Origin: Treponema denticola
GTDB taxonomy: Bacteria > Spirochaetota > Spirochaetia > Treponematales > Treponemataceae
Direction: 5' to 3'
NCBI RefSeq assembly: GCF_024400535.1
Contig: NZ_CP038800.1
Span: forward strand, 1,240,001 to 1,304,000
Length of the DNA stretch: 64,000 nucleotides
A model generated the notes under the pieces. It did no database searches and was not told where the DNA came from. It saw only the letters and a program-made list of their open reading frames with translations. This document shows, piece after piece, positions 16,495-25,755 of the stretch (positions are counted from its first letter, which is position 1; every line of letters begins with the position of its first letter). Made by a program: the position numbers and the translations under genes.

Positions 16495-16797
16495 ATGCCA
16501 GCTGGAAAAGATGTAAGACCACATAAGTGGTCAGATGTAATTGACCTCTACGATGACGGTAAGTACGCAGCGATTTGGGGATATTATGATGGAGAATCAT
16601 CACGATGTCTTGGCGTTAGATGGAATGGTGATGATCCTCATGTTGGTTATCCTAATCAGGGGGGAAATCCGTTATGGTTTATAGAGCCTGATTTTACGAC
16701 AAAAAATATTTTATTAACATTACTTGATATGGTTAATAAGGATGCAAGTATAGGGAAAATAGAGAATATATTACTTGCATTAAAAGAGTTTGGCTAA
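16495..16797 (+). CDS. Small conserved-looking hypothetical protein
   Basis: 100 residues, rich in Trp, Gly and Asp: WSDVIDLYDDGKYAAIWGYYDGESSRCLGVRWNGDD, then GYPNQGGNPLWFIEPDF. Aromatic-rich sequence of this kind suggests a compact folded domain. AGGAGAAG precedes the ATG. It lacks its own upstream attC end (truncated at 16394). 16798-16926 holds no gene. Confidence 0.65.
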   Translation: MPAGKDVRPHKWSDVIDLYDDGKYAAIWGYYDGESSRCLGVRWNGDDPHVGYPNQGGNPLWFIEPDFTTKNILLTLLDMVNKDASIGKIENILLALKEFG

Positions 16798-16926
16798 AAA
16801 TTAATATTTATTAAGGAGATTGATTCATATATTTTTGAAATATTAATGGTGGAACTATAATAAACTATTCTGTAAAATAATGCGAAGACAAAGAAAAAGC
16901 GAATAGGTTATTCTATTAAAAATAAA

Positions 16927-17086
16927 ATCTAACACCCGCTTCAACCTGACATTTGTTTTGTCACGAAAGTTGCTTAGGGCGGTCATTGCTAGCGCAATTC
17001 CCTTTTTTACGCAACTTTCGCGCCAACTTTGCCTTACGCTATACGCGTCGGCAAAGGCATAAATGCAGGTTAAGCGGTAGTTAGGT
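16927..17086 (+). repeat. attC site, long type (160 bp)
   Basis: The longest intact attC here. The next cassette opens with CCTGCC-tac-GGCAGG and a leader phrase (TGCGGAACCGACCTATAACATT) that recurs near 36320. Confidence 0.92.
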
Positions 17087-17165
17087 TGACCTGCCTACGG
17101 CAGGCAGGTGCGGAACCGACCTATAACATTTATTCGATCTAAAATAAATTTATAGGAGAAATTTT

Positions 17166-17483
17166 ATGGAGAATGAAGACAATAAACTTGCTGAAAAAGT
17201 TGCAGCAGGTACTGGTGCAGCATTAGGTGCTGGTGGTGCGATAGCAGGAGCTGGTGCTGCAATCACAGCAGCAGGAACTGGGGCTGGAGCTGCTGCAATA
17301 ACATCTGGATTAGCTGCTATTGGTGGTTCAATGTTGGGTGGAATTGCCATTGTTGCTGCTGCTCCGGTAGCGGCGGCTGTTGGACTAGGAGCAGCAGGAT
17401 ACGGAATTGCGAAATCCGTAAAAAATAGAAAGAAATTGGAAGAGGAGAATAGAAAGCTAAAAGAAGAACTTTCCAAGAAATAA
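17166..17483 (+). CDS. Gly/Ala-rich glycine-zipper membrane protein
   Basis: 105 residues. Residues 12-83 are almost only Gly, Ala, Ile, Thr and Val with dense GxxxG spacing (GTGAALGAGGAIAGAG ...), flanked by an acidic N terminus and a charged coiled-coil end (KNRKKLEEENRKLKEELSKK). This fits a glycine-zipper membrane insert or a pore/bacteriocin-like peptide. No leader peptide or double-glycine cleavage site is evident. Function unknown. Confidence 0.7.
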   Translation: MENEDNKLAEKVAAGTGAALGAGGAIAGAGAAITAAGTGAGAAAITSGLAAIGGSMLGGIAIVAAAPVAAAVGLGAAGYGIAKSVKNRKKLEEENRKLKEELSKK

Positions 17484-17592
17484 GGTTATCTGTAAAAACA
17501 CAAGTAATATTTTTTCAGATGACTGGTCGATATTTGTAAATCAATATTTATTAATGATTTATAAAATGTATCGTAAATTAAACCTAATGATG

Positions 17593-17620
17593 CCCTCTAA
17601 AAATTGGAATTTTTAGGGGG
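17593..17620 (+). terminator. Hairpin separating the glycine-zipper gene from the PIN pair
   Basis: CCCTCTAAAAATT (17593-17605) pairs with AATTTTTAGGGGG (17608-17620) with one G-T wobble and a 2-base loop. It has no long U run, so it may be an insulator or a cruciform. Confidence 0.45.
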
Positions 17621-17669
17621 TACTATAAACTTTATAAGAAATACTTTATAATCAGATTAGGAGGAAAAT

Positions 17670-17906
17670 ATGTCTAATCTTGCCTATATGTATTATAATG
17701 AATTGGAAACATTAGATTTATCAGACTTAGAAATTCTTTCTGATAAAATAAAATCGTTAATATATATAAAAAAAACGAAAAGCGAAGAACAATCAAAAGA
17801 AGGATTGAAATTTTTTAATGGAATAAAGGGTTCTGTAAAAAGCGAAATAAATGCTGATCAAGAATTATTTGGAGCATTGGAAGAAAAATATGAAAATATT
17901 AATTGA
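17670..17906 (+). CDS. Antitoxin partner of a PIN-domain toxin
   Basis: 78 residues. The C terminus FFNGIKGSVKSEINADQELFGALEEKYE resembles the toxin-wrapping tail of antitoxins found with PIN toxins. The N terminus (LETLDLSDLEILSDKIKSLIYIKK) is helical. TATAAT at 17647-17652 and AGGAGG before the ATG give it its own expression signals. It overlaps the PIN gene by 17 bp. Confidence 0.68.
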   Translation: MSNLAYMYYNELETLDLSDLEILSDKIKSLIYIKKTKSEEQSKEGLKFFNGIKGSVKSEINADQELFGALEEKYENIN

Positions 17907-18309
17907 TACAAATATTATCCTTGATTTAATACAGAATAGAGAACCTCATACATACAATGCCTCGATAATTATTAATTCTTGTGTAACAAAGAAAATTGCT
18001 GGTTTTATTTCAGCACATTCATTATCAGATTTATTTTTTATTTTAAGAAAGTATAAATCTGTTGAAGAACGAAAATCTTTGATATTAAATTTGTGTATGT
18101 TTTTTACGGTTATACAAGAAGGTAAAGATGATTTTATTTCAATATGTAACAACCCGAACTGGAAAGATTTAGAAGATGGTTTGCAAATGAAATGTGCAGA
18201 AAAAGAAAAATTAGATTTTATTATAAGTCGTGATAAAGAAAATGGCTTCAATGATTCTCCTGTAAAAATAATAACGCCTGAAGAATTTTTAAAATTATAT
18301 AAGACCTAA
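17890..18309 (+). CDS. PIN-domain RNase toxin (VapC-like)
   Basis: 139 residues from the ATG at 17890, giving MKILIDTNIILDLIQNREPH, the PIN opening with the first catalytic Asp. Further acidic residues (ISAHSLSDLFFIL; GKDDF; NNPNWKDLEDGLQMKCAEKEKLDFIISRDKENGF) fit the rest of the active site, with a final SRDKxxF as in this PIN subgroup. The stop TAA is in the attC core. Confidence 0.82.
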   Translation: MKILIDTNIILDLIQNREPHTYNASIIINSCVTKKIAGFISAHSLSDLFFILRKYKSVEERKSLILNLCMFFTVIQEGKDDFISICNNPNWKDLEDGLQMKCAEKEKLDFIISRDKENGFNDSPVKIITPEEFLKLYKT

Positions 18310-18369
18310 CACCCGCTTCAACCTGCCATTGCGGACGAGCCGCAAATGCAGGTTAAGCGAATGTTATAC
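18304..18369 (+). repeat. attC site, 66 bp, right core GTTATAC
   Basis: CTGCCATT replaces CTGACATT. The next cassette opens with CGCC, an 8-base loop and GGCG. Confidence 0.9.
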
Positions 18370-18423
18370 GGACGCCCGCACTGTGGCGCTAGATGAATCA
18401 TACACTTATAGAGGAAAAAAATA

Positions 18424-20157
18424 ATGAGTTTATTAACAAATGAAATTGAAAAAATTAAAAAAAGTATTACTAACACTCTTCCTGATGATAGAATTTTTTC
18501 GTATGTAATATTAAAGAATTTTTGGTTTGAACAAGATCAAGTATCTGACTTTGAAGATTTTGTAACAGATTCAAAAGATGATGGAGGTATTGATTTTGTT
18601 TATTTTGACGATGAAAATCAGAGAGTAATAATCGGTCAATCAAAGTATACTTCTTCATTAGAAGCAAATACTGTTCTTGCTGAAATCAATAAAATGTCAT
18701 CAACTATCGAAAATTTCAAAAAAGGACATACTGGTAATTATAATTCTAAAGTGAAAACAATTTTACAAAATGCATTAGATAGACTTCCTGATGACTCTAC
18801 AGAAAATATTGACTATTACATATATACTTCTTCAACTATAAATGAACAGAATATCTATAAAAAAATTAAAAATAATATTGACGAAAGAATATATGATAGA
18901 ATTAATCTTGTTTCTGTTGAATCAATTGAAAGAAAAATTGAAGAAAATATTACTGAAATTCAAACTGTTAATTATGAGAAAATGAAGATTGATAATGCAA
19001 ATAATTGTCTTAGATATGAAACAGAAAAAACAAAAGGTGTTTTAGTAAATTTGTCATCTATTTCACTAATTAGCTTATATAACAAATATGCAGCAAAAGG
19101 TTTGTTTGATCTCAATATTCGTAAATATATAAATAATACTTTAGATAAAGATCGTCCTGAATTTTGGTTTTTAAATAATGGTATTATTATTGCGTGTGAC
19201 TCTTTTGACATTGATGGTAATACAATAAATCTTGAAAAATTTTCAATAGTTAATGGTGGTCAAACTACATATTTAATAGGAAACTACAAAGGAGCAAATT
19301 CAAATGAGTTTTTTATCCCTTGTAAAATCGTTTGTTCAAAGGATCCAAAATATACACTTCAGTTCTATTCCAAAATTGCAGAAGCAACTAATTCCCAAAA
19401 ACCAATTTTTCAACGAGATATTAAATCAAATTCAAATGAAATGAAACGATTACAAACAATGCTTGATGATAATAATATATATTTAGAAATAAAACGTGGA
19501 AAAATCACTTCAAAAAAGAAATATGAATATAAAATAAAAAATGATGAATTAGCTCAATTGATAATGTCATTTGTTTATCAAAAACCTGGAACAGCTAGAT
19601 CTGGAAAAAAAGAAATTTTTGAAAATCCTGCTTATTATAATCAAATTTTTATGCAAAATTATGACAAAGATCCAGATAGAAAACAATTTATTATTGATCT
19701 CATAAAAATGAATTATAGATATATTCAACTTTCAAATAAAATTATTGAAGGACTTGACCCAGGAGAAAAGGAAGTTTTTAAAAATGCCAAGCAAATGCTC
19801 TTTGGAATTTTAGGTGCTTTATATAGAATAATTAATAGCGATTTAACTCCACAAAATTTGATTAATGATATTTCTATTATAAGAAGTCAAACTTTTGTTT
19901 ATGACTCATTTATTTCAAATTATTGTGCAGACGATTTAGATGAAAAATTTATAAACTTAATTACTATAATAGTTCAATGTTTAACAGAAAATTATATTGA
20001 ATGTGCTAATAGAAATGAATGTTCAAGTGTAAGCAATTTCTTTAAAACAGATAAAAAATATCAAGAAAATATATTACTTAACTTTATAAAGGACTTTGAC
20101 AGAAAAAAAACTACTCAGAGAGAAATTAATGAGAATGCAATATTCTTAAAAAGGTAA
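18424..20157 (+). CDS. AIPR-family abortive-infection protein
   Basis: 577 residues. The centre carries the AIPR signature: RKYINNTLDKDRPEFWFLNNGIIIACDSF, then KFSIVNGGQTTYLI at about residues 239-287. Upstream, DDGGIDFVYFDDENQRVIIGQSKY near residues 54-77 looks like a PD-(D/E)xK nuclease core (D, then Q-x-K), matching the nuclease-like N terminus of this family. AIPR proteins act in phage resistance by abortive infection in the founding example. It stands alone in its cassette, and its attC is of a different sequence type, which suggests arrival from another integron. Confidence 0.85.
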   Translation: MSLLTNEIEKIKKSITNTLPDDRIFSYVILKNFWFEQDQVSDFEDFVTDSKDDGGIDFVYFDDENQRVIIGQSKYTSSLEANTVLAEINKMSSTIENFKKGHTGNYNSKVKTILQNALDRLPDDSTENIDYYIYTSSTINEQNIYKKIKNNIDERIYDRINLVSVESIERKIEENITEIQTVNYEKMKIDNANNCLRYETEKTKGVLVNLSSISLISLYNKYAAKGLFDLNIRKYINNTLDKDRPEFWFLNNGIIIACDSFDIDGNTINLEKFSIVNGGQTTYLIGNYKGANSNEFFIPCKIVCSKDPKYTLQFYSKIAEATNSQKPIFQRDIKSNSNEMKRLQTMLDDNNIYLEIKRGKITSKKKYEYKIKNDELAQLIMSFVYQKPGTARSGKKEIFENPAYYNQIFMQNYDKDPDRKQFIIDLIKMNYRYIQLSNKIIEGLDPGEKEVFKNAKQMLFGILGALYRIINSDLTPQNLINDISIIRSQTFVYDSFISNYCADDLDEKFINLITIIVQCLTENYIECANRNECSSVSNFFKTDKKYQENILLNFIKDFDRKKTTQREINENAIFLKR

Positions 20158-20159
20158 TC

Positions 20160-20225
20160 GTATAACATGCACTTCAAATCGGATGTCGGGTCTACGCCCG
20201 CCACCGTTTAAGTGCGTAGTTAGAT
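20160..20225 (+). repeat. attC site, divergent type (66 bp)
   Basis: GTATAAC and GTTAGAT cores, with arms TGCACTT-C-AAATCGG and CCGTTT-AAGTGC unlike any other attC here. No opening hairpin follows in the next cassette. Confidence 0.85.
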
Positions 20226-20271
20226 GTATTTTTTATGATAATAGTTATTACTAAAAATTATGAGGTTGAGG

Positions 20272-21771
20272 ATGTTTGATTTTATAAATAAATTACAAGG
20301 TAAACCAACAAAAAAAGAACGCTTAGCTCAAGAAGAAAAAGTAAAAAAAGAACAAGAAAAGCTTGAGCAAAAAATTCGCGAACAAACAATAGATAAAAGT
20401 ATTGAATTGTCGGTTGGAACTCAAAAGAAAAATCTTGATGTTCAAAAAGATCTGGTGGAATTAACAAAAGAAAATCACGATCTTGCCACAAAAAATTATG
20501 AGCTTAATCAGCAAATGAAAATGATGATTGATGAATACGAAAAGCGTGAAGCTCTATTAAAAGAAAAAGAAAATTTATTACATAATCGTGAAAGAGATTT
20601 AGAGAGTAAACACAAAGAAGCAGATGAACGCTTTTCGCAAATAAGAAAAGAGGAAATTTTCATTGAAGGTAGAAAAAGCGATTTAAGCAGAAATGAAGAT
20701 AGAGTAAATAAAAAAGACAGAGACTTAGACCAAGAACGTGAAGATATAAAACAAGAGCGCAAGGATATTAAAGAACGAGAAAAAGAGTCGGATAAAGCAA
20801 AAGAAAAATATGAAAATTTAAAAGAAGAATTAGAAAAAGATAAAGAAGAAATAAAACGAGAAAAGGAAGAAACCGAAAGGCTAAATAAGCAAGCTAAAGA
20901 ATATGAAGCAGAAGCGTCTGCAATTTATGAAAAAGCAAAAGTAATTGATGATGAAATAAAACAAAAAGAAGAAGATTTTGAACGTAAACGAAAAGAAATA
21001 GAAGATAGCCTAAACGAAAAAATTGCAGAATACGACCGAAAAATTGCTGAATTAGATATAGCTCGTGAGGCAGTTAAAGACATAAATTTTGATTCAACAG
21101 AAGAAGGTAAAACCGCCAAAATAGTTGTTAAAGAAGCAATTCGACAAGCGTTAAAATCTGTGGAAGATATAGAAAAACGATTTACCGAACTTAACGAAAA
21201 ATATTGTGAAGGTACTTTCAAGGGATTTGCAACTCCAATAGAAGAAATAGATAATTCGTTTAAAGAACTGAAAGCTCAATTTGAACAAATAAAAGCACAT
21301 GCTGAAGAAAATGAACTTATTGATGATCTTTCTGATTGGATTGATTTTATTGCAGAGTGCATTCTTAAAGCAGATGAAGAAATAAAAAAGTGGGAATTTT
21401 CGGAAGGCTACAGAAATATTCTCTTTGGTTTAGCATCATGTAAAAATTATGAACAACTTTTAACAATTTTAAATAGTTGGAGCGGTGGAGCCGAAGAAAA
21501 TTCCGAAAGTGAAGAAAGTAAAAAGCCTTTTGTAGACTATTATGAGGTTTTAGAAGTGGATGAAAATGCAACAGAAAAAGAAATAAAAAAGGCATATCAT
21601 AAGCTTTCAAAAAAATACCATCCCGATAAGCAGCATGGTAAAACTGAAGAAGAGAAAGCCGAGGCTGAACAAAAGATGAAAGAACTGAATGAAGCTCAAG
21701 AGGTTTTATTGGACAAAAATAAACGACAAAAATTTGATGAAGAAAGAAAAAAACATAAAAATAAGGAGTAA
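20272..21771 (+). CDS. Coiled-coil protein with C-terminal DnaJ domain
   Basis: 499 residues from the ATG at 20272 ([16 protein letters not shown]), with GAGG four to seven bases upstream; a slightly longer start at 20260 is possible. Residues 10-320 are a long charged coiled coil ([14 protein letters not shown] ... [15 protein letters not shown]). The last 80 residues are a J domain ([33 protein letters not shown]) with the HPD triad that stimulates Hsp70. It is followed 3 bp later by a VWA gene. J domains are usually N-terminal, so the C-terminal placement is notable. Confidence 0.88.
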   Translation: MFDFINKLQGKPTKKERLAQEEKVKKEQEKLEQKIREQTIDKSIELSVGTQKKNLDVQKDLVELTKENHDLATKNYELNQQMKMMIDEYEKREALLKEKENLLHNRERDLESKHKEADERFSQIRKEEIFIEGRKSDLSRNEDRVNKKDRDLDQEREDIKQERKDIKEREKESDKAKEKYENLKEELEKDKEEIKREKEETERLNKQAKEYEAEASAIYEKAKVIDDEIKQKEEDFERKRKEIEDSLNEKIAEYDRKIAELDIAREAVKDINFDSTEEGKTAKIVVKEAIRQALKSVEDIEKRFTELNEKYCEGTFKGFATPIEEIDNSFKELKAQFEQIKAHAEENELIDDLSDWIDFIAECILKADEEIKKWEFSEGYRNILFGLASCKNYEQLLTILNSWSGGAEENSESEESKKPFVDYYEVLEVDENATEKEIKKAYHKLSKKYHPDKQHGKTEEEKAEAEQKMKELNEAQEVLLDKNKRQKFDEERKKHKNKE

Positions 21772-21774
21772 AAC

Positions 21775-22710
21775 ATGTCAAAAGAAAAATTAAACTTACC
21801 AGCACTTACTGGTAAAAAGGGAATAGCAAAACAATCAGGTGGTGGGGTAAAAAAAATTAGTTCGCTCAATCTATCGAAAAAAGTGGCGGTAGATAATATT
21901 TTGAAAGAAGAAGGCTCAACACTACAAGAGGAGTTGATAGATAAAAATAGAGGCTTAGATTTAATTTTAGTTGGCGATTTAACTACATCAATGACAAATT
22001 ATCACGAATTATTGAAAAGAAAATTTAAAGAGTTGTGTATTGAAATGTTTAAACTGATAGAAAATTTGCGAATTGGAATAATTTTTTATTTGGACTATGA
22101 CGAAGGGTTACCTTATATCACATCAGTATGTCAACCTTGTTCAGATATTGAAAAACTAGCTAACTTTATAGAGACAACACCTGTTTTGCGCAGTGGAAAT
22201 AGTACTGATGATGAAGCAGTTGAAGAAGCCTTACATGATCTATTGCAAAACATACGTTGGAAAGAATTGCATAATCGTTCTGTTGTTTTGTTTGGTGACG
22301 CGAGCCCTCATGAACAGTATAATTGCCCTAAAAAACGCGATTTTTGGGAATTAACAAAAAGCTTGTATCATGCAAATACAACAATAAACAGTGTGTTTTG
22401 TGGTCATGGTAGAAAAATGCAAAACTATCCAATAGAGATTGGCGATTTTGACACGCCTATTGAATATTTAGTTGCTAATCAATTTTTTTCATGGATTGCA
22501 AATGTTACTGGAGGTATGGCAATAAATATTGAAAATGTTGATGATTTAATTGATATCATTATTACTTCGGCAGCTAAAGATGCAGGCAAACTCGCTGACT
22601 TGGAAGCAAAAGTAAAAGCAGAACCCAGAAAACTCAATCTTATAAAAATCGCCAAAGAGGCTGAAAGCCGAAAAATATCTTACACCAAAAATAGAAAACT
22701 ATTGGAATAG
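21775..22710 (+). CDS. VWA-domain protein
   Basis: 311 residues. From residue 60: RGLDLILVGDLTTSMTNYHELLKRKF gives the metal site as DLTTS (D-x-T-x-S, a variant of D-x-S-x-S). VVLFGDASPHEQYN supplies a further acidic site. The N-terminal 55 residues are basic (LTGKKGIAKQSGGGVKKISSLNLSKKV). AAGGAG sits in the 3-bp gap region after the DnaJ gene. The pair probably forms a complex in which VWA binds a partner through the metal site and the J domain recruits Hsp70. Confidence 0.85.
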   Translation: MSKEKLNLPALTGKKGIAKQSGGGVKKISSLNLSKKVAVDNILKEEGSTLQEELIDKNRGLDLILVGDLTTSMTNYHELLKRKFKELCIEMFKLIENLRIGIIFYLDYDEGLPYITSVCQPCSDIEKLANFIETTPVLRSGNSTDDEAVEEALHDLLQNIRWKELHNRSVVLFGDASPHEQYNCPKKRDFWELTKSLYHANTTINSVFCGHGRKMQNYPIEIGDFDTPIEYLVANQFFSWIANVTGGMAINIENVDDLIDIIITSAAKDAGKLADLEAKVKAEPRKLNLIKIAKEAESRKISYTKNRKLLE

Positions 22711-22781
22711 ATACTGTTTATAGTAGATGAGAAGTATTTTATAGTAATTTTCATTAAAAATCAGATAGTTATTGAAAAAAT

Positions 22782-22845
22782 ATCTAACACCCGCTTCAAC
22801 ACTGACATTGCCTTTACGGCAATGCAGGTTAAGCGAATGTTAGAC
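22782..22845 (+). repeat. attC site, 64 bp
   Basis: The next cassette lacks an opening hairpin; the sequence after GTTAGAC is TTTTTGGGTT. Confidence 0.93.
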
Positions 22846-22930
22846 TTTTTGGGTTAAAATATATATGGCAATATAAAGCAAGTACTAAAAGATATGTATA
22901 TTGAATATATAGAAGCAGAAGGTAGATTGA

Positions 22931-24118
22931 ATGTTAAATAAAAAGCTAATGGAATACTTTCATAAATATTTTATAGAAGAAAGAAAATATATAGATAGGA
23001 TTGAAGCTGGTGATTTTAGTTCATGTGAATTGCCTGGTTTTTCATATAAGCTTTTTTCAGATAAAAACAGCATTCTTATTCAGGAAATTATTCCTAATAT
23101 TAGAGAAAACACGACCGAATATGAGAAAGATATTAAAAATTCTTTTTTTAAATATTTAGATGAGTGCATATATGAAAATAATCGAAAAATAAAAGAAACG
23201 AAAGAAAACTACAAAAGTAATTTATCTGAATTTAAAGATAATAACTTAAGATTAGGCATATTAATTAAACCTTATCAAGAGGAAATCGATATATTCAACG
23301 AACTTAAAAAAATTAATACTGTTACTGAAATAATTACATACTATACTAATTATTTTGAAAAAATTAAAAATAATGGATACTGTGATGAGGATGCTGATAT
23401 CTATGCGTATTATAGAATTTTTGAGAACTTATATAGACTCTACAAATTGGAAAAAGAGCCTGAACTTGATTACACTTCTCCCAATAAACTAGAAAATATT
23501 TATTCAAATAACGGTATATCTTTATTTGAAAACGACAAAATGTATTCCCAATGGAATTTGTTAACATTCAATCCGAAATATATGACAATAAAGGAGCTTA
23601 ATCCACCTAGAATATATGATAAACGAATTAATTCATTGATATATCCTAAAAATATGAATTTAGAGTCTTTAAAATTAATAAAAAACAGTATTGCTACTAA
23701 AGAAATTGTTGACTTTTCATTTAGACCAAATTACTTTTCAGTAGGCGAAAATCAAGAAGATGGTGCTTATTCTATGGAAGAACTTGAATTTGGAAAGAAA
23801 ATCGAATTATCTAATTTAAATGAAAATATCGTGTCAAAGTTATATTCTACGGAATTTGATACGCTGTGGGTCAAAAAGGAAAATAATGAAATTATTTTTG
23901 AAGAGTTGCCAAATAAAGAACGGTATTATCATGATGATAGTATTGTTTTTACAAGGATGGTCCATCTTGTATTTTTTCAAAATGAGAATTGCTGTTTTAT
24001 AAAGCACATAGATTATGAGCTGATATATTATTCTATAGATGAGTATATCGCTAGGTTGGATGATGTAAAGCAAAAAGGAACTATAAAGAAAAGAAACAAA
24101 ATATTCAAATATAGATAA
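22931..24118 (+). CDS. Hypothetical protein, perhaps C-terminally truncated
   Basis: 395 residues, unrecognised, without membrane segments. An N-terminal helical region (MLNKKLMEYFHKYFIEERKYIDRIEAGDF), a charged middle, and a C-terminal part FTRMVHLVFFQNENCCFIKHIDYELIYYSIDEYIARL. Another frame after about 24080 is open to 24227 and reads as protein-like sequence (DNSRIPLLKDKDTDFLIHIL), so the present C terminus may come from a frameshift. AGAAGG precedes the ATG. 24228-24391 holds nothing recognisable. Confidence 0.62.
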   Translation: MLNKKLMEYFHKYFIEERKYIDRIEAGDFSSCELPGFSYKLFSDKNSILIQEIIPNIRENTTEYEKDIKNSFFKYLDECIYENNRKIKETKENYKSNLSEFKDNNLRLGILIKPYQEEIDIFNELKKINTVTEIITYYTNYFEKIKNNGYCDEDADIYAYYRIFENLYRLYKLEKEPELDYTSPNKLENIYSNNGISLFENDKMYSQWNLLTFNPKYMTIKELNPPRIYDKRINSLIYPKNMNLESLKLIKNSIATKEIVDFSFRPNYFSVGENQEDGAYSMEELEFGKKIELSNLNENIVSKLYSTEFDTLWVKKENNEIIFEELPNKERYYHDDSIVFTRMVHLVFFQNENCCFIKHIDYELIYYSIDEYIARLDDVKQKGTIKKRNKIFKYR

Positions 24119-24391
24119 TTCCCGTATACCATTATTAAAAGATAAGGATACTGATTTTTTGATACACATATTATATACATATTTTGAATTTGAAGAACTA
24201 ATTACTGAGTATTTTGAAAAAATTTAAAATTATAAGTAACTTATAAGACAATAATTAGAGAACTCACAAAATTTTTGATTTAAAGATAAAAATCAAATAT
24301 GAACAGATATTCATAGTATTATTCATGCTTATTACAAAATAAAAAGGAAGCAGACAACTATTCCTAGAAAAATAGTTATTGATTCTCAAAA

Positions 24392-24457
24392 GTCTAACAC
24401 TCGCTTCAACCTGACATTGCGGACAAGCCGCAAATGCAGGTCAAGCGAATGTTAGGT
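24392..24457 (+). repeat. attC site, 66 bp
   Basis: Has ACTCGCTT for ACCCGCTT and CAGGTC for CAGGTT. The next cassette opens with CGC-ttc-GCG. Confidence 0.92.
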
Positions 24458-24482
24458 GGACGCTTCGCGCCAGGAGTTAAAA

Positions 24483-25043
24483 TTGACAGTTATTTACTTT
24501 ATTCGTCATGCTCAGTCTGATATCAGTATAAAAGAGAATAGAAATCGACCTTTAACAAATAAAGGGAAAAAAGATGCTGATAAATTAAAAAATATTTTTA
24601 GAGAAATTAATATTAATAGTATTATTTCAAGCCCGTATGTAAGAAGTATTCAGACGATAATGCCTCTATCAGAAATGAAAAATATTCAAATTGAATTATA
24701 TGAGGATTTACGAGAAAAAAAATCTAGTGTTTGGTTTGATAGAATTGAAGAATTTCAAGAATATGTAAAAAAGCAATGGAGTGATTTTAATTATAGTATG
24801 AATCAAAATGAAACATTGAATGAAGTACAGCGTAGAAATATAAATGTATTATTTAATATATTAAACACAAAAACTGGAAAGACAGTTTTGATCGGAACGC
24901 ATGGAACAGCATTATGTACAATTTTGAATTATTTTGATAAAAAATATGGGTATGAATATTTTTTAGAAATTGCTGGAAAAATGCCTCATATTGTAAAAAT
25001 AACATTTGAGAATAATAAAGCAATAGAAATAAGCGAAATATAA
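24483..25043 (+). CDS. Histidine phosphatase (RHG family)
   Basis: 186 residues from TTG at 24483, chosen because CAGGAG is correctly spaced and the protein then begins at the fold (MTVIYFIRHAQSD). The phosphoaccepting His is in FIRHAQS. SSPYVRSIQT and LIGTHGTAL give the remaining pocket residues, including the second His. This is the phosphoglycerate mutase-like superfamily; substrate unknown. It shares its cassette with the dead brnTA pair, as no attC lies between. Confidence 0.85.
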   Translation: MTVIYFIRHAQSDISIKENRNRPLTNKGKKDADKLKNIFREININSIISSPYVRSIQTIMPLSEMKNIQIELYEDLREKKSSVWFDRIEEFQEYVKKQWSDFNYSMNQNETLNEVQRRNINVLFNILNTKTGKTVLIGTHGTALCTILNYFDKKYGYEYFLEIAGKMPHIVKITFENNKAIEISEI

Positions 25044-25117
25044 ACATACAATCAAATTTAATAAAGTAAAAATATAAGAAAAGGTATCAGATCTTTTTAT
25101 ATCAATAATAGTTATGT

Positions 25118-25145
25118 TTGACAAATGGCTTAAAATAATTATAAT
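25118..25145 (+). promoter_or_regulatory. Promoter of the dead brnTA pair
   Basis: TTGACA (25118-25123), a 16-bp spacer and TATAAT (25140-25145): a near-perfect sigma-70 promoter still reading into decayed genes. Confidence 0.75.
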
Positions 25146-25151
25146 ATAATT

Positions 25152-25453
25152 ATGGAACTTAAATTTGAATGAGATTCCTAAAAAAGTAGAAACAAATCTA
25201 AAAAAGCATAAAGTTTCTTTCGAAGAAGCTCAGGTTTTTTTACACTCCAAATTCATTTTTAGTATCAGATATGGAACATTCGACTGAAAAGGATAGGTTT
25301 ATTATTTTAAGATTAAGTAATAAATCAAAAATGCTCGTTGTATGTCATTGTTATCGAGAGAGTGATGAAGTTATAAGAATAATTTCTGCGAGAGAAACAA
25401 TAACTAATGAAAAGAAACAATATGAAGAAAAGAAAAGTGAAAGAAGAATATGA
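25152..25453 (+). pseudogene. brnT: brnT toxin, decayed
   Basis: Starts ATG GAA CTT AAA TTT GAA TGA: an in-frame TGA stands where the family has Trp (F-E-W-D). Later frames read LKKHKVSFEEAQVF, then after a second shift MEHSTEKDRFIILRLSNKSKMLVVCHCYRESDEVIRIISARE, the BrnT core. At least one nonsense and one or more frameshifts are present, so no toxin can be made from this start. Confidence 0.8.
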
Positions 25454-25660
25454 TTTTTCAAATGCAATAAAAATCCATATATTGGAAGTCTATCAAAACA
25501 GCAGATAACAATTAATCTTGATAATATCGTAATTGAATATTTTAAGAATATGTCCATAGAAACAGGGATGCTATATCAAAATATTATAAATTACTATTTA
25601 CTCAATTGTGTAAATAAAAAAAGTATTTGCAGGTTTCTTTTGCAAAATAAAATTACCTAA
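25422..25660 (+). pseudogene. brnA: brnA antitoxin, decayed
   Basis: Starts MKKRKVKEEYDFSNAI, then a lost A in an A-run near 25471 shifts the frame. The other frame continues NPYIGSLSKQQITINLDNIVIEYFKNMSIETGMLYQNIINYYL, the BrnA ribbon-helix-helix, down to a TAA in the attC core. Toxin and antitoxin have died together, as expected when a toxin is lost. Confidence 0.78.
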
Positions 25661-25720
25661 CACCCGCTTCAACCTGACATTGCGGACGAGCCGCAAATGC
25701 AGGTTAAGCGGCAGTTAGGT
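25655..25720 (+). repeat. attC site, 66 bp
   Basis: Cores ACCTAAC and GTTAGGT. The next cassette opens with TGCCGC-aat-GCGGCA. Confidence 0.93.
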
Positions 25721-25755
25721 TGATGCCGCAATGCGGCACTTAAGAGGAGATTAAA

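Noticed and set aside
17150-17476. - strand Ala/Pro-rich frame opposite the glycine-zipper gene
   Set aside because: It is the mirror of the Gly/Ala codons of the + strand gene and has no expression signals.
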